Part shown: in pieces, positions 59,319 to 64,000 of the stretch | How the letters are laid out: each line of letters starts with the position of its first letter | Position numbering within the stretch: the stretch's first letter is position 1 | Source of the DNA: KBS50 sp042666615 | GTDB taxonomy: Bacteria > Actinomycetota > Actinomycetes > Mycobacteriales > Micromonosporaceae | NCBI RefSeq assembly: GCF_042666615.1 | Contig: NZ_JBHTDD010000013.1 | Span: 62,001-126,000 of the forward strand | Direction: 5' to 3' | Length of the DNA: 64,000 nucleotides | Position numbers and translations under genes: made by a program | The notes under the pieces: generated by a model | What the model saw: only the letters and a program-made list of their open reading frames with translations | Told to the model about the DNA's origin: nothing | The model's database searches: none

Positions 59319-60312
59319 CCCCCGCACACCGCCGGCACGGCGGCAGCGTCGCCGCGCGGTAGGCCAGCGCGGCGACGCCCAGCCCGAACCCCCAGATCCA
59401 GTACGCGGGCATCGCCACCCAGAAGAACGCCAGGGGCAGACCGAGACCCCGCGATTCGCCCCGCGCCGTCTCGACCGCCAGCTGCGCGATGCCCACCCCG
59501 AAATAGACGACCAGACCGGCCGACAGGACGAATGCCGGGCCCAGCGGCAGCCACCGGGGGACCCGGCGGCCGGCCAGCGGCCGCACCCAACGCGGCCAAC
59601 GCCGCCCCCACGTATGCACCAGAGCCAGCGGCAACAGCACCCCCGCCAGCAGGAACCCCACCTCGAACGCGACGACCGAGGCGCCGCCCGCGAACGGGGT
59701 ACGGCCGAACTCCACCGCGAGTTGGGCAGCCAACCGGACCAGGCAACCGGCGACCGCCAGGTAACCGGCGATCCAACCCCACCACGGCGTGCCAGGTCCA
59801 CGCGCCGACGACCGGCAGGACCGACACCCGGCGCTCCGCCACAGAGGCCGCTGGCCGACGAGGAAAAGGCCGAGCAGTCCCGCCCCGCCGACGGCACCCA
59901 GCCGGGTCACCGCCGCGCCGGCGTGCCACGGTAGGCCCAATCCGGGTAGCGCCCGTCCGACCAGGTCCAGCAGCAGCATCGGGGCGGTGGCGACGAGGCC
60001 GACGACCACCAGCCACGCCGCGACCAGCACGGGCGTCGACGAGCGGATCCGGGACAGCACCACCCCGATCGCGGCGGCCGCCACCGCGAGCCCACCCGCC
60101 AGGGCATGCGTCGCCGTGACGTCCGAGTGAGGCGGGGGGAACGTCGGGGCGGCACCGGCCGCCCAGATCAGTCGCAGCCCGCCGTACCCCGTGCCCCAGA
60201 CCACGACGACCAGCGGCAACCAGCGGACGCGTGCCGGCCACGTCCCGGCGTCCGACTCGTCCGCAGCGTTTCCGGGCGGAACCAGCGGCTCGCCGCGGAT
60301 ATCGGTCGACAT
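59269..60312 (-). CDS. Polytopic membrane protein of unknown function
   Basis: 347 residues from ATG at 60312. About seven to eight hydrophobic helices, beginning WLPLVVVVWGTGYGGLRLIW, with a short Cys-containing loop (SAGCRSCRSS). No transporter or enzyme motif is recognised. Convergent with the cupin. Confidence 0.75.
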   Translation of the reverse strand: MSTDIRGEPLVPPGNAADESDAGTWPARVRWLPLVVVVWGTGYGGLRLIWAAGAAPTFPPPHSDVTATHALAGGLAVAAAAIGVVLSRIRSSTPVLVAAWLVVVGLVATAPMLLLDLVGRALPGLGLPWHAGAAVTRLGAVGGAGLLGLFLVGQRPLWRSAGCRSCRSSARGPGTPWWGWIAGYLAVAGCLVRLAAQLAVEFGRTPFAGGASVVAFEVGFLLAGVLLPLALVHTWGRRWPRWVRPLAGRRVPRWLPLGPAFVLSAGLVVYFGVGIAQLAVETARGESRGLGLPLAFFWVAMPAYWIWGFGLGVAALAYRAATLPPCRRCAGATRPTGAVGTPAHPAR

Positions 60313-60411
60313 GGCTCGACCATCCCCGCTCCGGCCGCTCACCACCTCGCCCGAGAGAGGGATCCGGCTCCCCGATCGGGGGACAGCGACGCCTGGTGGT
60401 CCGGCCGTTGA

Positions 60412-60855
60412 TCAGCCGTCGACCGGCTCCAGAATCACCACCGGGATGTCCCGGTCGGTCCTGGCCTGGTACGCGTCGTAATCCGGCCAGATCGCGACCA
60501 TCGTCCGCCACAACTCCGGCTTCTCGTCCGGCTTGGCGGCGCGGGCGCGAGCCGCGAAGACGTCCGCTCCCACCTGCACCCGCACCAGCGGATCGGCCAG
60601 CAGGTTGAGATACCAGGTGGGATGCCGCGGGTCGCCGCCATGGGAGGCGACGACGAGGTAACGGTCACCGTCCCGGCCGTAGATCAAGGCGGTCCGCCGG
60701 AGCTGGCCTGACCTGCGGCCACGCGTGGTGAGCAGCAGCGTGTGGACGCCGGGGCGCCACTCGTGACCTCGCTCGCCGTTACTCTCGACGTACTCCCGGA
60801 TGTGGTCGCGGACCCACCCAGCCGGACTGTCGATCACCTGTTCGTCGGTCGTCAT
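60412..60855 (-). CDS. F420-dependent (Ddn-like) nitroreductase-family protein
   Basis: 147 residues, GGGAGG 5 nt before the ATG. The Ddn/DUF385 split beta-barrel is visible: LLLTTRGRRSGQLRRTALIYG (phosphate-binding loop region), YLVVASHGGDPRHPTWYLNL and VRVQVG. Members bind deazaflavin F420 and reduce quinones or nitro compounds, e.g. pretomanid activation by Ddn. The exact reaction is unknown. Confidence 0.9.
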   Translation of the reverse strand: MTTDEQVIDSPAGWVRDHIREYVESNGERGHEWRPGVHTLLLTTRGRRSGQLRRTALIYGRDGDRYLVVASHGGDPRHPTWYLNLLADPLVRVQVGADVFAARARAAKPDEKPELWRTMVAIWPDYDAYQARTDRDIPVVILEPVDG

Positions 60856-60929
60856 CCGAGCCTCCCAGCGTGGCCACCGGCGTGATCATCCGCTGCTACC
60901 CCGAGCCGGCGGCGGCAAACCCGGCACGG

Positions 60930-61652
60930 TCAGACCAGTTCGGCGTCGTGTACCAGCAGGGCCACCTGCACCCGGTTGTTCAACTCCAGCTTGGCCAGCA
61001 GCCGGGACACGTACGCCTTGACGGTCGCCACACTCATGAACAGTTCGGCGGAGATCTGCGCGTTGGTGTGTCCCCGGCCCAGCGCGACCGCCACCTCCCG
61101 CTCCCGCTCGCTCAGCCCGGCCAGTAGCCGCTGCGCCCGGTCGCGCCGGGGGTCCCCGGGGCCGGAGCCGCCGGCCGGGCCGGTGACATGCGCGATCAGC
61201 CGGCGGGTGACGCTCGGTGACAGGGTGGCCTCGCCGGCTGCCACCCGACGCACCGCCTCGACGATCTCGGCCGGTGGCGTGTCCTTGAGCAGGAAGCCGG
61301 CTGCACCGGCGCGCAGCGCCCGGAGCACGTGGTCGTCGGCGTCGAACGTGGTGAGGATCAGCACCTCCGGCGGGCGGGCGGTGGCACGCAACGCCTCGGT
61401 GGCGGCCAACCCGTCGACGCGCGGCATCCGAATGTCCATCAGCACCACATCCGGCAGGTGCGCGGCGACCCCGGCGAGCACCTCGCCGCCGTCGGTCACC
61501 TCGCCGACCACGAGGATGTCCGGCACCCCGCCGAGGATGATCGACAACCCGGCCCGGACCAGCGCGTCGTCGTCGACGATCAGCACCCGGACCGGTCTGG
61601 CGGACCCGGCCGGCCCGGCCGGCCCGGGGGGCTCAGGTCCGTCGCTGTTCAT
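60930..61652 (-). CDS. NarL/LuxR-type response regulator
   Basis: 240 residues from ATG at 61652, overlapping the kinase stop (ATGA). The receiver domain has the phosphoacceptor Asp73 in DVVLMDIRMPRVDG and the acidic pair in LIVDDDALVRAG. The LuxR helix-turn-helix is at the C-terminus (LSEREREVAVALGRGHTNAQ, then VATVKAYVSRLLAKL). It pairs with the upstream kinase. Confidence 0.95.
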   Translation of the reverse strand: MNSDGPEPPGPAGPAGSARPVRVLIVDDDALVRAGLSIILGGVPDILVVGEVTDGGEVLAGVAAHLPDVVLMDIRMPRVDGLAATEALRATARPPEVLILTTFDADDHVLRALRAGAAGFLLKDTPPAEIVEAVRRVAAGEATLSPSVTRRLIAHVTGPAGGSGPGDPRRDRAQRLLAGLSEREREVAVALGRGHTNAQISAELFMSVATVKAYVSRLLAKLELNNRVQVALLVHDAELV

Positions 61653-62929
61653 ACCGGCCACGGTAGCCAGGCGACCAGCCGGAAGGAGTCACCGGTCCGC
61701 CCGTGGGTCAGTCGCCCACCCGCCAGGTGGACCCGCTCGGCGATACCGACCAGGCCGGTGCCGGCGCCCGGCAACGCCGGGCCGGACGGACCGGCCGGTT
61801 GGGCCGGGACACCCACCGGCCACCGATTGGTGATCTCCACGGTGAGCCCGTCACCCGGCCCCCCGGACAGGGCGAGTTCCACCGCCGCGCCCGGCGCGTG
61901 CTTGCGGGCATTGGTCAGCCCCTCCTGCGCGATCCGGTACGCGCTGCGGCCCACCGCCGCCGGCGCGGAAGCGGGCTCGGTCACGAGGTCCCGGACGGTC
62001 AACCGCATGCCGGCCGCCCGCGACTCGGTCACCAGGGTCGGCACGTCGGCGAGGGTGGGCTGCGGCCGTTCCGGAGCGGCCGACCGGTCGGCGGCGCCCT
62101 CCCCGTCGGCCCGCAACACCCCGATCACCTCGCGCAGATCCTCAAGGACGGCGTGCGCGCTGCCGCGGATCACGCCGGCCGCCTTCGCCACCTCCGCGGG
62201 CGGCGCGTCGGGCCGGAACTCCAGCGCCCCGGCGTGCAGGCTGAGCAGCGAGATCCGATGCGCCAGGACGTCATGCATCTCCCGGGCGATCCGGGTGCGT
62301 TCCAGGTGCCGGGCCTGTGCCACCCGGAGCTGCTGCTCGGCCTCGGCGCGGTGCGCCCGCTCCCGCAGCGACACGACCAGCTGCCGGCGGGCCCGGACGA
62401 ACATCCCCCAGCCCACGATCAGGACGGTGAACAGCACCCCCCAGATCGCCGCCGGCCAGTACGACATGTCCGGTTCCGGCCGCAACCAGACGTACACGAA
62501 GTTGGTGCCGAGCCCGCTCAGGACGGCGATCGTGGCGGTGGTCGCGAACCGGCGGTGCACCGCCACGGTGAACAAGGTGATCGCCTGGGTGACCAGCGAG
62601 GCTGAGGAGAACATGCTCAGCGGCAGGACCGCGATGGCCAGCCCGACCGGCCACCGGCGGCGGAACCACAGCGCGAGGCTGGCCAGCACCCCGAGCACCG
62701 CGTCGGCAGTGATCATCCAGGTGGCCGGCAGCGGGGTGGTGACCTGCGGATCGGGTCGCCCCGCATCCCAGGTGACCAACGCCACCCAGCCGATGGCGAG
62801 CAGGAAGCAGACGCCATCGACGATCCAGTCGCGGGTGGTCCGCCGCGGCCGTCGCCGCTCGTCGTCCGGGGACGCCGCCAGCATCCCGGGCAGCAGCCAG
62901 GGATGATCCGGTACGACGACGCTTGTCAC
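61649..62929 (-). CDS. Membrane histidine kinase (HisKA_3/DesK-like)
   Basis: 426 residues from GTG at 62929. Four to five transmembrane helices precede the HisKA_3 dimerisation domain with the phosphorylated His in RIAREMHDVLAHRISLLSL; HATPase_c follows with GTGLVGIAERV. It partners with the response regulator whose start overlaps its stop. The signal is unknown; the divergent ABC transporter 131 bp away is the likely target. Confidence 0.94.
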   Translation of the reverse strand: MTSVVVPDHPWLLPGMLAASPDDERRRPRRTTRDWIVDGVCFLLAIGWVALVTWDAGRPDPQVTTPLPATWMITADAVLGVLASLALWFRRRWPVGLAIAVLPLSMFSSASLVTQAITLFTVAVHRRFATTATIAVLSGLGTNFVYVWLRPEPDMSYWPAAIWGVLFTVLIVGWGMFVRARRQLVVSLRERAHRAEAEQQLRVAQARHLERTRIAREMHDVLAHRISLLSLHAGALEFRPDAPPAEVAKAAGVIRGSAHAVLEDLREVIGVLRADGEGAADRSAAPERPQPTLADVPTLVTESRAAGMRLTVRDLVTEPASAPAAVGRSAYRIAQEGLTNARKHAPGAAVELALSGGPGDGLTVEITNRWPVGVPAQPAGPSGPALPGAGTGLVGIAERVHLAGGRLTHGRTGDSFRLVAWLPWPV

Positions 62930-63060
62930 GCCGCCATGGTACGAAGCGGTCCGGCGTCCGCCCAGCTACCAAAGTTGATACCTGGGCCTAGACCAAGGTC
63001 GGCCGGCCGGCGACCGCCGGCCGCAGCGGATGGCCGGGTGGCCCCGGCAGTCTCGACGAC

Positions 63061-63960
63061 GTGATCGAAGTTCATCAGCTCAGCAAGCGGTACGGCCAGC
63101 ACGCGGCCGTCCACGACGTCTCATTCACCTGCCAGCCGGGCACCATCACCGGCTTCCTCGGCCCGAACGGAGCCGGCAAGTCCACCACGATGCGGATGAT
63201 CTGCGGCCTGACCCCGCCGACGGCCGGGAGCGCCACGGTGGACGGGCGGCCCTACCGGCTGCTGCCCAACCCGGGCCGGACGGTCGGCGTGCTGCTCGAC
63301 GCGTCCGCGCAGCACGGTGGCCGAACCGGGCGGGAAACGCTCGTGCTGGCGGCCCAGACGATGGGGTTGGGCCGGTCCGCCGTGGCCGACAAGCTGCACC
63401 AGGTCGGGTTGGCGCGGGCCGCGGCGAAACGCCGGGTGAGGGCGTACTCGCTGGGAATGCGGCAGCGGCTGGGCCTGGCTCACGCGCTGCTGGGTGACCC
63501 CCGGGTGTTGATCCTCGACGAGCCGGCCAACGGCCTGGACCCGGAGGGCATCTTCTGGATGCGCGGGTTGCTGCGGGACTTCGCCGACCGGGGCGGGACC
63601 GTGCTGCTCTCCTCGCACCTGCTGCGGGAGGTCGAGGTCGTCGCCGATCGGCTCGTCGTGATCGGCGCCGGCCGGATCGTGGCTCAGGGCGACAAGGCCG
63701 AGCTGCTGTCCGGCGCCGGCGCCCTGGTCCGAGCCCGGGACACCGGTGCCCTGCGGTCCGCCCTCACCGCGGCCGGGATCGAGGTGACCAGTGGCGCCGA
63801 CGGGGGGTTGCTGGTGACCGCCGACCCCGGCGCGGTCGGGCAGGTGGCCGCGGACGCCCGGATTGTCCTCACCGAACTGCGGCCGGCCAGCAGCGCCGGC
63901 TTGGAGCAGTTGTTCCTCTCCCTCACCGGGAACGGTTCGACAAAGGAAGCAGGGAAATGA
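63061..63960 (+). CDS. ABC transporter ATPase (drug/lipid exporter type)
   Basis: 299 residues from GTG at 63061. Walker A FLGPNGAGKSTTMRMI, signature YSLGMRQRLGLAHAL, Walker B VLILDEPANGLDPEG and the switch H in LLSSHLLREVE. DrrA/BcrA-like. It is divergent from the two-component system, and its stop overlaps the start of the next gene by 4 nt. Confidence 0.94.
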   Translation: MIEVHQLSKRYGQHAAVHDVSFTCQPGTITGFLGPNGAGKSTTMRMICGLTPPTAGSATVDGRPYRLLPNPGRTVGVLLDASAQHGGRTGRETLVLAAQTMGLGRSAVADKLHQVGLARAAAKRRVRAYSLGMRQRLGLAHALLGDPRVLILDEPANGLDPEGIFWMRGLLRDFADRGGTVLLSSHLLREVEVVADRLVVIGAGRIVAQGDKAELLSGAGALVRARDTGALRSALTAAGIEVTSGADGGLLVTADPGAVGQVAADARIVLTELRPASSAGLEQLFLSLTGNGSTKEAGK

Positions 63961-64000
63961 CCACCACGACCGCCAAGCCCACCGCCAGCTCCGCCGGCCC
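63957..64000 (+). CDS. ABC transporter permease, 5' end only
   Basis: ATG at 63957 overlaps the ATPase stop. Only ~14 residues (MTTTTAKPTASSAG) lie in the window, so the permease call rests on position: DrrB-type permeases normally follow ATPases of this type. Confidence 0.6.
   Translation, partial: MTTTTAKPTASSAG

Noticed and set aside
1..64000. CRISPR arrays, tRNA or rRNA genes
   Set aside because: No regularly spaced identical repeats, and no tRNA or rRNA-like segments recognised on reading both strands; a dedicated scan would be needed to exclude a single tRNA.

Overview
The window is high-GC actinobacterial DNA, most likely from Micromonospora or a close relative. The reasons are dense GC-rich coding on both strands, frequent GTG starts, 4-nt start/stop overlaps, large ATP-binding LuxR and XRE/NB-ARC regulators, an F420-type nitroreductase homologue, mycothiol-lineage cysteine genes (cysO/cysM/mec), and long intergenic hairpins of a style common in Micromonospora. 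No rRNA, tRNA, CRISPR array or intact mobile element was seen. The only mobile-element trace is a broken serine recombinase at 32.5-33.0 kb.

Left part (1-24 kb). A membrane protein with a kinase-like N-terminus runs off the left edge. A histidine-utilisation operon follows: RpiR regulator, hutU, an M20 amidohydrolase, hutF, hutI and hutH. It lacks a recognisable hutG, and the M20 enzyme probably takes that step. Next is a housekeeping block matching the M. tuberculosis Rv1330c-Rv1341 neighbourhood: rdgB, rph and an Rv1339-like metallo-beta-lactamase-fold protein, then cysM, cysO, mec, a DUF2017 gene and clpS, with pncB divergent and pncA after it. Two genes, a degenerate dynamin-like GTPase and a large LuxR regulator, are inserted between clpS and pncB. 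LysE and a small membrane protein occupy the usual place of the rhomboid and murI genes. cysO carries a 43-residue tail after its Gly-Gly, built from 30-bp tandem repeats.

Middle part (24-50 kb). This part is accessory: cytochrome c oxidase subunit I, two FAD monooxygenases with nearby regulators (one a GntR-TetR fusion), a WYL regulator divergent from a VOC protein, an aldo-keto reductase, a LigD-like protein whose ligase half has lost its active site, cupins, a secreted protein, an EEP-family hydrolase and a LysR/dehydrogenase divergent pair with RidA. A peptide ABC-import operon (XRE-cupin regulator, lipoprotein, two permeases, two ATPases) continues into an ADP-ribosylglycohydrolase and a membrane-anchored propeller protein. 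A pentapeptide-repeat protein, a cysteine-less HesB-like protein and an aquaporin follow.

Right part (50-64 kb). The most novel-looking locus is at 50.8-55.8 kb. A 61-residue peptide with 8 cysteines and an Ala-x-Ala site is followed on the same strand by a membrane thioredoxin-like protein, an ABC exporter and a signal-peptidase-like protein. A divergent XRE/NB-ARC regulator sits across a region with a palindrome and 12-bp tandem repeats. The layout suggests a dedicated system for making and exporting a disulfide-rich peptide. The window ends with a D-Ala-D-Ala carboxypeptidase, a small DivIVA-like pair, a MarR/cupin pair, a membrane protein, a Ddn-like protein, a two-component system and the start of a divergent ABC transporter.
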